DNA of 64,000 bases from Spirochaetales bacterium Spiro_07 (GTDB lineage Bacteria; Spirochaetota; Spirochaetia; Treponematales; Treponemataceae), in NCBI GenBank assembly GCA_001603145.1, contig LVBI01000017.1:1-64000 (forward strand), in the 5' to 3' direction. Shown one piece after another: positions 26,757 to 35,861 of the stretch. Under the pieces are notes generated by a model, which saw only the letters and a program-made list of their open reading frames with translations, did no database searches and was not told the DNA's origin. A program made the position numbers and the translations under genes. Each line of letters begins with the position of its first letter. Position 1 is the stretch's first letter.

Positions 26757-29494
26757 TTTGCAAAGCCAGACGCGCTCAAAGTCTGGTTCTTGCTCCAGAA
26801 CGGCTTGAACTGCTCGAGCTGCTCGCCGCTGTAAACAGTTGCTTTCCAATCTTCGTCCGTGAGGCGGTCGTTCATCGCATGCTCAAATTCGTAATAGCTG
26901 AAAGTATAGCCGACAGCGATGCGTTTTCCGCCCTGACCGTCGTTAAGCGCGACGTAAATGCGGTAAGGAATACCGACACCTGTTTCAAGCACGGCTCCAG
27001 CTCCTGTGAACACGTCTGCGATTACAGCCATCTTGAACTGGTCGTCTGATTCTGCATAGCTAAAGCGGCTTTCATAAAGCATTACATATTCTGCAAGCTC
27101 CGGCGGAATTGTCGCAATCCATGCGAGCTGCTCGTCGGGCACAGGCTTGTCGTCAAGCTCAAGCTGTGCAATGCTAAGAGCCTTGTCTGCAATCTTATTG
27201 AGCGCGTCAAGTGCGCGTTTGGCTTGGTTATCAAGAAGCCCGTAATGCTCATAAGTCTGTGCAAGCAGCGAATTTGCAAACTTGTAGCCCTGAAAGAACG
27301 GAATATTCGGCTCGATGTAATGCACAGTCTGCGGAAGTTTTTCTGATCTATAAGTCGGTTCTATTTCACCGTCGCCGGCACGTTCTGCTGCGCCAGCTTG
27401 TTTGACATAAAGAATTGTGTCGTGCCTAAGCTCTGCCCATGTTCCGTGAGCGGCAAGCATAGATTTAACCGCCCATTTCGGCGTTTCTGTAAAATAAAAG
27501 CCAGAACCCGGCTCAAACTTTGCCTGTGCGCCTGTCTCAAACAGAACCATGTTGTAATAGTTGTTGCCCCAGAATTTTTCGTCTTTGCTGTTAAAGAATT
27601 TTTCAAGCTCTTCAAGTTTTGGCTTTAAGCCCGGGTATTTTTCGTATTCATTGCGGAGATAAAGGTCTGCGGTGTTAGAGCCGAAAGCTTTCATCACATC
27701 AAGCCCTGAAACCATGCCACGCTCTACAACGCGGTCGTGCGATGCATTGTGATGAATCCATGAATCATAAGTGAAACGCTGACCGAAAAGCCGCCAGCCC
27801 ATTGGCGGTTTAGACTGACCAAGGCCCGCAATTGCAGGCGGCTCAAGCTTTTCGCGCGCCTCTTCTGCAAATTTTATGATGTTGCTTTTGTCTGTAATCC
27901 ATGAAAGCATGTCTGTTACGTTTTGTTCTTTCCACAAAGGCATTACTTCGAAGAAACTCAAGTCGTCAGACTTGCCGATAAGGCTTGTCACAGGCTCAAA
28001 AAGGTCGCGCCAAGTGTTGAAAAGCGCTTCGTCTTTTGAAGTTATGTCATTAATGAGCAGCGCAACCGGCGTCATGCGCAAGCTCAACTCATCTGTTTCA
28101 ATTGAATCTGGATCTGCAAGGCAGAAATTGATTCTGCCGAACCACATCATCGTGCGGAAATAAGCCTTGAGCCGACCGTTCTTTGTGTAATGGCCGCGCG
28201 GCTTATATTGCGAAAAGTCTTCCATATATTTTGTGCCGTCTGAAAATTCAAAGACCGAAGCTTCGCCTAAACCAGCTGCCGCTTTCATAAGCTCAATGTC
28301 GTGGCGCACGCTTTCAGGGTATTTTGCAAGAACGGCTGCTTCATCGATTTTCGGCTTTTCTGCTTCGTCATCGCGCCATGTATTAGCATTGCTTGTTTCT
28401 GGCGGTGCAAGCTCAAGAAGAGCGCGCGCCGTCTGAAAATAGAGAACTGCTTTTTCGATTGTCTCGCTTGGGCTGATGGCGGCGCTGCTTTCAGCTGTGC
28501 CTGCAACCGAAACTGACATTTCATTCAGCTTTGCAAGATAGGTGTCGCAAATGCTTATAAGCTTGCCTATAAAGAAAGTTTCTTCAACATGTTGAAGCAT
28601 TGCGTCAAAAATCAAGTGCTGTGAATGGGCAAAAAGGTCTGTGGTTATAAAAACAGGCGTAAGGTTGCTGCCCATTGAAGAATAATCCCAACCGAAAGGC
28701 GTGTCGTTGAGATGATTCATATAAAGTGAAAGCATATCGTCCGGGCGTTCCGTATTCAGCCAATATTCGTCTTTTGAAACTTCCTGCAGCGCAATTCTGC
28801 TTGCGTGTAGTTCCGTCTGAATTTTTTGCGCAACCGGAGTGTAGCCGCATATCGGGTAGAACTTATCGAAATGACCCTTGCTTTTATACAAAAGCCCGAT
28901 TATGTTGTTCTGGTCTGTGTCTTTGAACAACAGGTCTGCACCAAACACTATGCCTTTCTGGCCTTCGTATTCGGTCTTGTAAAACCAGTTGTAGTTATCT
29001 TCAAAATAGAAAAGGCCGTTATAATGTTCTTCTTTGCCGGTTGCGCAGATTTTTTCGCCTGAAATATTGAGCACCGTGCCGATTGAAATTGGCACGCCGT
29101 CTTTTAGTTTTTCAGCTTCTTCGTCTGTTGAAACTGAATCAATAGGGTAGAGCTTGCATTTACTTGAAACAACCACCGCCGTTTTTGTGCTTTGCTGTGC
29201 AGGCTTTGGCACAGGCAGAAAGGTCATTTCCTCGTTCAGATATTTCTTGTGGGCTTCTGCCTTTACCGCGCTGTTTGCAGCCTTAAAGTCTTTTAGGTTA
29301 AGCTCGAATTCTCCGCGGTTGAGCGCTGAAATCTCATTTGCCGCAATAGGTTCGGGCAACTTTTCATCTGCAATTGCCAGCTCTTCTGCTGAAATTGCGG
29401 GTGTTTCTTCAGTTTTTGCTTCTGATTTGTTGCAGCCTGTCAGTGCAAGCACTGAGAATGCTGAAACTAAGAATAAAAGATAAACTTTTTTCAT
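26753..29494 (-). CDS. DUF3160 lipoprotein (copy 2)
   Basis: 913 residues, paralogue of the following gene, with the same lipobox (LTGC), acidic tether and DUF3160 domain. Differences are concentrated in linkers: this copy has a longer N-terminal segment (LNRGEFELNLKDF) and a shorter middle. The C-terminal end, KPFWSKNQTLSASGFAN, is nearly identical in both. Long stretches of nucleotide identity, for example around 27540-27600 and 24600-24660, suggest recent duplication or gene conversion. It is first in a three-gene minus-strand group with copy 1 and the MEMO gene. The function is unknown; a surface or periplasmic partner role is inferred. Confidence 0.88.
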   Translation of the reverse strand: MKKVYLLFLVSAFSVLALTGCNKSEAKTEETPAISAEELAIADEKLPEPIAANEISALNRGEFELNLKDFKAANSAVKAEAHKKYLNEEMTFLPVPKPAQQSTKTAVVVSSKCKLYPIDSVSTDEEAEKLKDGVPISIGTVLNISGEKICATGKEEHYNGLFYFEDNYNWFYKTEYEGQKGIVFGADLLFKDTDQNNIIGLLYKSKGHFDKFYPICGYTPVAQKIQTELHASRIALQEVSKDEYWLNTERPDDMLSLYMNHLNDTPFGWDYSSMGSNLTPVFITTDLFAHSQHLIFDAMLQHVEETFFIGKLISICDTYLAKLNEMSVSVAGTAESSAAISPSETIEKAVLYFQTARALLELAPPETSNANTWRDDEAEKPKIDEAAVLAKYPESVRHDIELMKAAAGLGEASVFEFSDGTKYMEDFSQYKPRGHYTKNGRLKAYFRTMMWFGRINFCLADPDSIETDELSLRMTPVALLINDITSKDEALFNTWRDLFEPVTSLIGKSDDLSFFEVMPLWKEQNVTDMLSWITDKSNIIKFAEEAREKLEPPAIAGLGQSKPPMGWRLFGQRFTYDSWIHHNASHDRVVERGMVSGLDVMKAFGSNTADLYLRNEYEKYPGLKPKLEELEKFFNSKDEKFWGNNYYNMVLFETGAQAKFEPGSGFYFTETPKWAVKSMLAAHGTWAELRHDTILYVKQAGAAERAGDGEIEPTYRSEKLPQTVHYIEPNIPFFQGYKFANSLLAQTYEHYGLLDNQAKRALDALNKIADKALSIAQLELDDKPVPDEQLAWIATIPPELAEYVMLYESRFSYAESDDQFKMAVIADVFTGAGAVLETGVGIPYRIYVALNDGQGGKRIAVGYTFSYYEFEHAMNDRLTDEDWKATVYSGEQLEQFKPFWSKNQTLSASGFAN

Positions 29495-29554
29495 AAAGCT
29501 CCCCTGTTATTTAGTTGTGCTGGCTTTGGCACGGGGAATATCTAAATAGTTTAT

Positions 29555-29628
29555 GTCATTGCCGTGCTTGACACGGCAATCTGTTGTATTATAAGCAAAT
29601 AGATTTTCGGGTCACGCCCGAAAATGAC
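29555..29628. repeat. Facing pair of palindromic units with different stems
   Basis: Forward GTCAT-TGCCGTG-CTTGA-CACGGCA-ATCT (29555-29582), an 18-bp spacer, then reverse AGAT-TTTCGGG-TCACG-CCCGAAA-ATGAC (29601-29628). It lies downstream of rnhA and could also stop transcription there. Confidence 0.8.
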
Positions 29629-29672
29629 ATTTTTGCAACTTATTAGACATCCCCATCATAACATAAGCCTGA

Positions 29673-30197
29673 TTATTTGTATTTCTTGATTTCTGCTTGG
29701 CAGAGCTGGTCTACCATTTCGTTATACTTGATTCCGGCGTGGCCTTTGACCCAGACCCACCTTACGTTGAGCTTTGCAACAGCTGCGTCAAGCGCAACCC
29801 ACAAATCCTGGTTTTTTACAGGCTTTTTGTCGGCGGTACGCCAGCCGTTGCGTTTCCAGCCTTTAATCCATGTGGTAATTCCGTTTTTTACATACTGGCT
29901 GTCTGTGAAAACTGAAACTTGGCGGTTCAAGTTTTCGGGTGAAGAAGCTATGAAGGTTAAAGCCGTAATTACGGCAGTCAGTTCCATGCGGTTGTTTGTT
30001 GTGCATTTTTCGCCGCCAGAAAAGCTTTGCTCTTTTGGTGCTTTGCCGCAAGCTGCTGCGGTTTCGTCAATAATTACGCAGCCCCAGCCGCCTGCGCCTG
30101 GGTTGCCCGAACAGCCGCCGTCTGTATAAACGACGATGCCGCCTGCCGCGCCGCCTGGCGCATTGTCTGCTTCAGAAAAAAGCGAAAGCTGTTCCAT
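29673..30197 (-). CDS. rnhA: Ribonuclease HI
   Basis: Cleaves the RNA strand of RNA-DNA hybrids (174 residues). Catalytic residues are visible: Asp in [17 protein letters not shown], Glu in NNRMELTAV, Asp in VFTDSQYV, then His in [11 protein letters not shown] and the final Asp in EMVDQLC. A basic-protrusion-like segment ([20 protein letters not shown]) is present, as in E. coli RNase HI. A 20-residue N-terminal extension ([15 protein letters not shown]) precedes the fold. It lies four bases after fcl, so it is the last gene of the gmd-fcl transcript, an arrangement without an obvious functional link. Confidence 0.93.
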   Translation of the reverse strand: MEQLSLFSEADNAPGGAAGGIVVYTDGGCSGNPGAGGWGCVIIDETAAACGKAPKEQSFSGGEKCTTNNRMELTAVITALTFIASSPENLNRQVSVFTDSQYVKNGITTWIKGWKRNGWRTADKKPVKNQDLWVALDAAVAKLNVRWVWVKGHAGIKYNEMVDQLCQAEIKKYK

Positions 30198-30201
30198 CAG
30201 T

Positions 30202-31182
30202 TTATTTGCCTTTTATTGTGTCTTCGTGCGCAACATACCATTCGTAGATGCGTTCAATGCCGTCTTTAAGCTCAACTTCTGGCTTCCAGCCCAAATTCAA
30301 AAGCCTTGTTATGTCGCAAAGCTTGCGCGGCGTGCCGTTCGGCATGTTTGTGTTCCAGTTGATTTTGCATGTGCGTCCCGGCGTGTCTTTGTACACAATG
30401 TCGCGGATTGTTTCTGCAAGCTGCTTGATTGTCAGCTCTTTGCCTGTGCCGACGTTTACAAAATCGCCGGTCGGGGTACGCAAGTCTGCGGCGTGCTTGT
30501 TTTCCATAAGATAAACAACCGCGCTTGCAAGGTCGTCGCTGTAAAGGAATTCTCTAAGCGGAGAACCGTCGCCCCAAAGCTCGACAACATCAGTTTTTGA
30601 AGTTTTTGCTTCGTGGAATTTGCGGAGCATTGCAGGAAGCACGTGCGAGCCTTGCAGCTCGTAATTGTCTTCAAGACCGTAAAGATTTGTCGGCATAACT
30701 GAAAGAAAATCTGTGCCGAACTGCTTGTTATAGCTTGTGCAAAGCTTGATTACGCTGATTTTGGCGAGCGCATAAGCGTCATTTGTCGGCTCAAGCGGGC
30801 CGGTCAGCAAAGATTCTTCTTGAATAGGCTGCGGCGCCATCTTCGGGTAAATGCAAGTTGAGCCGAGGTTCATCAATTTTTTTACGCCGTTCTTGCGGGC
30901 TGCTTCAACCACGTTAAAGCCAATCATCATGTTCTGGTAGATAAAGTCAGCCGGGTATGTTGAATTCGCGCCGATTCCGCCGACATGCGCTGCGGCCAGA
31001 AAGACGTATTCAGGTTTTTCAGTTTCAAAGAAAGTGTTTACCGCACTCTGATTGAGCAGGTCAAGCTCTTTGTGCGTTCTCGTTATGAGGTTTGTGTAGC
31101 CTTTTTTAGTGAGGTTTCTGACAATCGCAGAACCGACCAAGCCGCGGTGGCCTGCAACGTAAATCTTTGCGTTCTTTTCCAT
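30202..31182 (-). CDS. fcl: GDP-L-fucose synthase
   Basis: Epimerase/reductase converting GDP-4-keto-6-deoxy-mannose to GDP-L-fucose with NADPH (326 residues). It has the Rossmann motif [12 protein letters not shown], the [10 protein letters not shown] segment, and the catalytic Ser-Tyr-Lys set (LGSTCIYPK, then YALAKIS). NLYGLEDNY and [11 protein letters not shown] are typical. It follows gmd by four bases and precedes rnhA by four bases. The fucose nucleotide could feed flagellin or surface glycans; treponemes generally lack lipopolysaccharide, so the acceptor is an open question. Confidence 0.94.
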   Translation of the reverse strand: MEKNAKIYVAGHRGLVGSAIVRNLTKKGYTNLITRTHKELDLLNQSAVNTFFETEKPEYVFLAAAHVGGIGANSTYPADFIYQNMMIGFNVVEAARKNGVKKLMNLGSTCIYPKMAPQPIQEESLLTGPLEPTNDAYALAKISVIKLCTSYNKQFGTDFLSVMPTNLYGLEDNYELQGSHVLPAMLRKFHEAKTSKTDVVELWGDGSPLREFLYSDDLASAVVYLMENKHAADLRTPTGDFVNVGTGKELTIKQLAETIRDIVYKDTPGRTCKINWNTNMPNGTPRKLCDITRLLNLGWKPEVELKDGIERIYEWYVAHEDTIKGK

Positions 31183-31186
31183 TTTG

Positions 31187-32266
31187 TTAGCCTTTTATTT
31201 TTGAATCGTGGTCTTTTTTTACGAATTCCATGTCGTGCTTCATCATAAGCTTTACAAGTTCTTCAAAAGAAGTTTTGCGCGGGTTCCAGCCAAGCTCTGC
31301 CTTTGCTTTTGACGGGTCGCCGAGCAGAGTTTCAACTTCAGATGGTCTGAAATATGCAGGATCAACTTCAACAAGCACCTCGCCTGTTTTTTTGTTGTAG
31401 CCTTTCTCATTTACGCCTTCGCCCTTGAATTCAAGTTCGATTCCGGCTTCTTTGAACGCAAGTTCGCAGAATGTGCGCACCGAATACTGCTCGCCTGTGG
31501 CGATTACAAAGTCATCCGGCTTGTCATGCTGAAGGATGAGCCACATGCATTCTACATAGTCTTTCGCATAGCCCCAGTCGCGCAGTGCGTTCAGGTTGCC
31601 GAGATAAAGCTTTTTCTGATAGCCGTGCGCAATGCGCGAAGCTGCAAGCGTGATTTTTCTTGTAACGAACGTTTCGCCGCGGCGTTCGCTTTCATGGTTA
31701 AAAAGAATGCCGTTTGCGGCGAACATGCCGTAAGCGTCGCGGTAGTTGCGCGTAATCCAGAAGCCGTACTGCTTTGCAACAGCATAAGGCGAAGTAGGGT
31801 AGAAAGGCGTTGTTTCTTTTTGCGGAACTTCCTGAACTTTGCCGAAAAGCTCTGATGTTGAAGCCTGATAAATGCGGCATTTCTTTTCAAGACCGAGGAA
31901 ACGCACTGCTTCAAGAATTCTGAGCGTGCCGACTGCGTCTGCATCGGCTGTATATTCCGGCACTTCAAATGAAACTTTTACGTGAGACTGTGCCGCAAGG
32001 TTATAGATTTCTGTCGGCTGAATCTCTCTGATAAGACGTGTAATGCTCATTGAGTCTGTCATGTCGCCGTAATGAAGGTGAACGCGGCGGTCTTTGTGAA
32101 TGTCTTCAATTAAGTCGTCAATGTAAAGATGTTCGATTCTGCCTGTGTTGAAAGACGAAGAACGGCGGATAATTCCGTGAACGTCGTAGCCTTTGTCGAG
32201 CAGAAATTCTGCAAGAAACGAACCGTCCTGGCCTGTAATGCCTGTAATCAATGCAATTTTTTTCAT
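31187..32266 (-). CDS. gmd: GDP-mannose 4,6-dehydratase
   Basis: First committed step from GDP-mannose to GDP-L-fucose (359 residues). Diagnostic features are [25 protein letters not shown] (NADP site), [26 protein letters not shown], the catalytic [10 protein letters not shown] and [18 protein letters not shown]. The ATG at 32266 is preceded by AAGGAAC. It has its own promoter at 32347-32375 with a hairpin and T-run in the leader (32310-32334), suggesting attenuation. It is co-transcribed with fcl. Confidence 0.95.
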   Translation of the reverse strand: MKKIALITGITGQDGSFLAEFLLDKGYDVHGIIRRSSSFNTGRIEHLYIDDLIEDIHKDRRVHLHYGDMTDSMSITRLIREIQPTEIYNLAAQSHVKVSFEVPEYTADADAVGTLRILEAVRFLGLEKKCRIYQASTSELFGKVQEVPQKETTPFYPTSPYAVAKQYGFWITRNYRDAYGMFAANGILFNHESERRGETFVTRKITLAASRIAHGYQKKLYLGNLNALRDWGYAKDYVECMWLILQHDKPDDFVIATGEQYSVRTFCELAFKEAGIELEFKGEGVNEKGYNKKTGEVLVEVDPAYFRPSEVETLLGDPSKAKAELGWNPRKTSFEELVKLMMKHDMEFVKKDHDSKIKG

Positions 32267-32309
32267 TTATTAGTTCCTTGAAAAAGTTTAGCCTTTCCGG
32301 CGAATTTAC

Positions 32310-32334
32310 AAAAAAGCTGCGGCAGAAAACCGCA
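32310..32334 (-). terminator. Leader hairpin with T-run ahead of gmd
   Basis: On the minus strand, TGCGG, a seven-base loop and CCGCA are followed by GCTTTTTT. It lies between the promoter and the start of gmd, so it would act as an attenuator. I see no alternative antiterminator pairing with certainty. Confidence 0.5.
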
Positions 32335-32346
32335 TAATAATAAGAA

Positions 32347-32375
32347 AATATACCGCATTTTACAGATTTGCTCAA
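32347..32375 (-). promoter_or_regulatory. Sigma-70 promoter for gmd-fcl-rnhA
   Basis: On the minus strand TTGAGC, 17-bp spacer, TATATT. Confidence 0.6.
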
Positions 32376-32431
32376 CGGCGTGTTTCGCTTTTAGATGAAT
32401 CTGAATTGTTATACTTAACTGGCGAAACGCC

Positions 32432-32455
32432 CAAGTTTCCGTAAACGGAAACTTG
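32432..32455. repeat. Perfect 11-bp hairpin
   Basis: CAAGTTTCCGT and ACGGAAACTTG with a two-base loop. It is the same hairpin family as 96-122. It lies just after the stop of the GGDEF gene on the minus strand and may terminate it, though no T-run is present. Confidence 0.6.
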
Positions 32456-32490
32456 AAAGCTTGTTCAAATCTATGTTTCTTTAATTTATG

Positions 32491-33516
32491 CTAACGCGAA
32501 GAGATTTTCTCGTATTCGATTGTCTTGTTTTTGCCGTGGCGCTTGGCGTAGTAGAGGGCTTCATCTGCTTTCATTACGTCTTTTTCAAGCTCTTTGCCGG
32601 TGTAAGGCGTAAGCCCGATTGAGATTGTAAAAACTGTCTGAAGCTGAATCTGTTCGCGGATATTTTCCGCAACCTTAAAGGCATCTCTGTTGCTGCTGAT
32701 AACTAGCACGAATTCTTCGCCGCCCCACCGCATGGCAAAATCGTTCTTTGTAAGGCAGCTTCTGATTATGTCGGCAAGCAGCTCAAGACATTTGTCGCCG
32801 TATGTGTGGCCTTTTTTGTCGTTGATTTTCTTAAAGTTGTCGATGTCCAAAATCGCTATGCTGACATTTTGGCGCGTCAGCACTGTGGTGTTTTCGTAAC
32901 AGAAAAGCTGCAACGCGTTGCGGCTATAAAGCCTTGTAAGCCAGTCGTGATAAGCAAGAAAGTTTATCTGGTTGCGGTACTCGTACTGCTTTTTATATGT
33001 CTTGTTCAGCGGAAAAAGCACAATCATTGTTCCGACGGCGACAGGCAGCATGTTCGTTATAACAACGGAAAGTTCTTCGTATTGAATGAAGATTGAGCTT
33101 GCAAGGAAGCAACCCCAGAACACGCACATGCTGATTATTGCGCTTTTGATGGTGCTGCATATACCCAAAATGAAAATGACAATCATGAAAACCATGTTGC
33201 CCTCGCAGACATGGTTTGTCTGACCTAAAAAGTAGCAGCTTATAATTGTGGTTATGTGCTGAAGGTGAAACATGAAGAACGAAAGCAGCTGCTTGAAACG
33301 TGCTTCTGTGTTTGAAAACTGAAAAAGACAGACATAAAGCGGCAGCACAATAATCGGAATGATGCGGCACATGAGTATGCTTTTTGAAAAGCCGCCGTAG
33401 ATGTCAAAATCAGACGAGAGATACATCAAGTTTGAAAGGCATGCGATTGTTATCGTATAAAATTGAAGATTTTTATAAAAAGCGAATTTCTCGTCAAAAT
33501 ATTTTTTGTCTTTCAC
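32491..33516 (-). CDS. Membrane diguanylate cyclase (GGDEF)
   Basis: Makes cyclic di-GMP from two GTP. It has 341 residues: six or so membrane helices over the first 170 residues, then a GGDEF domain. The motif is intact as RWGGEEF, with the metal/GTP-binding LDIDNFKKINDKKGHTYGD segment upstream. The inhibitory I-site (RxxD nine residues before GGEEF) is TKND, so the arginine is missing and product feedback through that site is unlikely. The N-terminal half has no named sensor domain. A promoter lies at 33554-33582 on the same strand, so it is probably transcribed alone. Confidence 0.9.
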   Translation of the reverse strand: MKDKKYFDEKFAFYKNLQFYTITIACLSNLMYLSSDFDIYGGFSKSILMCRIIPIIVLPLYVCLFQFSNTEARFKQLLSFFMFHLQHITTIISCYFLGQTNHVCEGNMVFMIVIFILGICSTIKSAIISMCVFWGCFLASSIFIQYEELSVVITNMLPVAVGTMIVLFPLNKTYKKQYEYRNQINFLAYHDWLTRLYSRNALQLFCYENTTVLTRQNVSIAILDIDNFKKINDKKGHTYGDKCLELLADIIRSCLTKNDFAMRWGGEEFVLVISSNRDAFKVAENIREQIQLQTVFTISIGLTPYTGKELEKDVMKADEALYYAKRHGKNKTIEYEKISSR

Positions 33517-33553
33517 TTCTTTTCCTTGTCAGTTTGACTAACCAATTATAAGA

Positions 33554-33582
33554 AGTATAGCCCATAAAGTGTATTTGTACAA
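33554..33582 (-). promoter_or_regulatory. Sigma-70 promoter for the diguanylate cyclase
   Basis: On the minus strand TTGTAC, 17-bp spacer, TATACT, 38 bp upstream of the start codon. Confidence 0.6.
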
Positions 33583-33620
33583 CTTTTTTAGACAATCGCT
33601 AGTTGCGCTGCCGTTTAGAC

Positions 33621-33661
33621 AAAAAAATGGCATCGCTCCGGTCTCCGCCGAAACAATGCCA
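33621..33661 (-). terminator. Rho-independent terminator after the cytidylate kinase-like gene
   Basis: On the minus strand TGGCAT and ATGCCA arms are followed by seven T. The loop is 22 bases and contains a GC-rich CGGCGGAGACCG segment that can pair further. Confidence 0.7.
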
Positions 33662-33683
33662 ATACTACAATTAATCAGTCTTT

Positions 33684-34286
33684 TTACTCGCCCAGACGCT
33701 GCTGAACGTAGCTGCAAACAAAATCGACTGTGCCTTCAAGACCAAGCCTTGTTGAGTTCACGCACATATCGTAGTTTGATTTATCGCCCCACTTGCCGCC
33801 CTTCGCAAAATAATTGTGGTAGGCTGCCCTGTTTCTGTCGTGGCGCTCAATCTTCTTTATAGCCTGTTTCTCGTTCAGATCCGGGTGGCGCTCCATTACG
33901 CGCTTAATGCGTGCGTCAAAGTCGGCATAGATAAACACAGAAATAAAGTTTTCCATTCCTCTGAAAATGTCGTCTGCACAGCGTCCGACAATCACAAACG
34001 AATCTCCGTCTGCCGCTTTAGACTTAAGCAGTGCAAGCTGAAGCTGCGCCACATTCTCTTCAGGCGAATTTGAATAGCCTCTTACAGTGCGGCTGCCGAA
34101 GAAACGGTGCGGCTTTTCATCATATTTTGACAAATTGTTTGTATCAACGTTCTTGACGTTTGCAACTTCATCAAGAAGGTTTCTGTCGTAAAGCTCCATG
34201 TTCAGTTTTGCTGCCACTTTTTCGGCAATCAAATGACCTGCGCTTCCATATTCACGGCCAATAGAAATGATAACTTGTTTGCCCAT
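33684..34286 (-). CDS. Cytidylate kinase-like family protein
   Basis: A P-loop nucleoside monophosphate kinase relative of 200 residues. The N-terminus IISIGREYGSAGHLIAEKVAAKL is the variant P-loop typical of the family, followed by a YDRNLLDEVA segment, VIVGRCADDIF and the lid-like HDRNRAAYHNYFAKGGKWGD. Members often occur beside transporters or as fusions to them, and the true substrate is not known. It is 13 bases after the ArsB/NhaD-type carrier gene and shares its transcript, ending at the terminator at 33621. Confidence 0.82.
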   Translation of the reverse strand: MGKQVIISIGREYGSAGHLIAEKVAAKLNMELYDRNLLDEVANVKNVDTNNLSKYDEKPHRFFGSRTVRGYSNSPEENVAQLQLALLKSKAADGDSFVIVGRCADDIFRGMENFISVFIYADFDARIKRVMERHPDLNEKQAIKKIERHDRNRAAYHNYFAKGGKWGDKSNYDMCVNSTRLGLEGTVDFVCSYVQQRLGE

Positions 34287-34299
34287 AATTTCTCCGTTT

Positions 34300-35649
34300 T
34301 TACAGATATCTTATAAAGATGCTGATTGTAGAAATCGCCATTACAATTATCGTCGCCGGAACTGCTTTTTTGCAGTAAAGACCCCAGCTTACAGGATAAC
34401 CGGCTTTTGCCGCAACGGAAGTTCCGACAACGTTTGCGCTTGCGCCGATTGGTGTTGCGCTGCCGCCGATGTCTGTGCCCATTGCAAGAGCCCAAGTCAT
34501 TGTTGGAAGGCTTACGCCTGTTGTGGCTGCAAGCGACTGCACAACCGGAATCATTGTGGCCGCAAACGGAATGTTGTCTACAAACGCGCTGGCGATTGCG
34601 CTTACCCAGATGATAATTGCTATCATTAAGTATACGTTACCGCCGGAAATTTTTCCAATAAAACCTGCAACAATTTCAAGAATTCCTGTCTGTTCAAGAC
34701 CGCCGACAACAATGAAAAGCCCGATGAAGAAGAGCAGCGTCTTGTAGTCGACTTTCGACATCAGTTCTGGAATGTACTTTGCTGATGTTACCAGCGTGAT
34801 TATGGCGATGAATGTGCCGATTGTGGCGACGGTGAGGCCTGTTGTTGCGTGCGTAACAAGAAGCACGATTGCCGTCAAGAAGATGATTGTGCTAACGATG
34901 AAGCCTTTCTTGTCTGTGATTGCGCTTTCAGGTGTCGGAAAATCTGACGTGTCTACAGTTTCTGCCGTCGCCAAATCTTTGCGGAACGAAAAATAGAAGA
35001 ACACGAGCGTGAAAATCATGCTGATGCCGGCTATTGCGCCTGTGTTGCAGATAAAGTCTGTAAATGAATAGCCGAAAGAAGTGCCGATGATGATGTTTGG
35101 CGGGTCGCCGCACATTGTCGCGCTGCCGCCCAAGTTGGCGCAGAAAATTTCAGAAAGAATCATCGGCAGCGGGTTGAACTTTAAGAGCTGGCTAAGCTCA
35201 ACAGTTACGGCCGCAAGAAACAAGATTACCGTAATTGAATCTATGAACATTGCGAGCACGCCCGACATAAGCATGAACGTAATAAAAATAGGAAGAATCT
35301 GATATTTTACTGCTTTTGCAAGAAGCATACAGAGCCATCTGAAAAAGCCGACGCGCGCCATGCCTTCAACCATTACCATCATTCCGGCAATAAAGATTAT
35401 TGTTGCCCAGTTGATGCCGCTTGAAGATTCTTCAGCATGACCAGCGGCATACCAGAAATCAAGTGTGAAAATGCTTTTGAAGTTAAGCGTGTCTATAACT
35501 GCGGTCATGCTTTTCATGCCGAGCCCGAAAACCAAGAGCAGTGTCAATGCACCGCAAACCAGTGTTATGTAATGCCGCTCGAAAATCTCAAAAATGATGA
35601 GCATGAACATTACAACAAAAATTGAAACGGCTAAAATTTGTGCTAACAT
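34300..35649 (-). CDS. ArsB/NhaD-type ion transporter (SLC13/IT superfamily)
   Basis: 449 residues with about eleven membrane segments. Family features include GSATMCGDPPNIIIGTSFGYSF in the first half and the matching DIGGSATPIGASANVVGTSVAAKAGYPVSW in the second; these paired re-entrant loops form the substrate site. Likely Na+/H+ antiport or anion efflux, but the ion is undetermined. The ATG at 35649 is chosen since it starts right before the first helix; a TTG at 35685 is possible. A short palindrome (ATGCAA, TATT, TTGCAT; 35680-35695) lies just upstream and might bind a regulator. Confidence 0.85.
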   Translation of the reverse strand: MLAQILAVSIFVVMFMLIIFEIFERHYITLVCGALTLLLVFGLGMKSMTAVIDTLNFKSIFTLDFWYAAGHAEESSSGINWATIIFIAGMMVMVEGMARVGFFRWLCMLLAKAVKYQILPIFITFMLMSGVLAMFIDSITVILFLAAVTVELSQLLKFNPLPMILSEIFCANLGGSATMCGDPPNIIIGTSFGYSFTDFICNTGAIAGISMIFTLVFFYFSFRKDLATAETVDTSDFPTPESAITDKKGFIVSTIIFLTAIVLLVTHATTGLTVATIGTFIAIITLVTSAKYIPELMSKVDYKTLLFFIGLFIVVGGLEQTGILEIVAGFIGKISGGNVYLMIAIIIWVSAIASAFVDNIPFAATMIPVVQSLAATTGVSLPTMTWALAMGTDIGGSATPIGASANVVGTSVAAKAGYPVSWGLYCKKAVPATIIVMAISTISIFIRYL

Positions 35650-35730
35650 GGCGCAAAGTATATCGAATAACTGAAAACAATGCAATATTTTGCATTATTT
35701 GCGCTTCGTTGCAGAGCTTTATAAAACCCG

Positions 35731-35757
35731 AGATTGTCGGGTCACGCCCGACACTGA
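35731..35757 (-). repeat. GTCAT ... ATCT palindromic unit, reverse
   Basis: AGAT-TGTCGGG-TCACG-CCCGACA-CTGAC. The terminal ATGAC is altered to CTGAC. It lies between divergent genes. Confidence 0.65.
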
Positions 35758-35776
35758 CAGATGAGCAAAAAAAAGC

Positions 35777-35805
35777 TTGACAAATTCTGTGTATTGTTGT
35801 ATTAA
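35777..35805 (+). promoter_or_regulatory. Strong promoter of the GntR/ABC operon
   Basis: TTGACA (35777-35782), 17-bp spacer, TATTAA (35800-35805). The -10 box lies in the left arm of the operator palindrome at 35789-35826. Confidence 0.75.
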
Positions 35806-35826
35806 TCACTTAATACAACAATACAC
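35789..35826. promoter_or_regulatory. 17-bp perfect inverted repeat, probable GntR operator
   Basis: GTGTATTGTTGTATTAA (35789-35805) and TTAATACAACAATACAC (35810-35826) are separated by TCAC. The palindrome covers the -10 box and start point of the promoter that drives the GntR gene 36 bp downstream. This placement is what an autorepressor site should look like. GntR/YtrA regulators typically bind palindromes of this kind. Confidence 0.75.
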
Positions 35827-35861
35827 TAATACAGTGACACAATTCAGTTAAAGGAGGTTCT

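Noticed and set aside
35649-35685. TTG start at 35685 for the ion transporter
   Set aside because: It would add twelve residues encoded across the ATGCAA/TTGCAT palindrome; the ATG at 35649 fits the first helix better.
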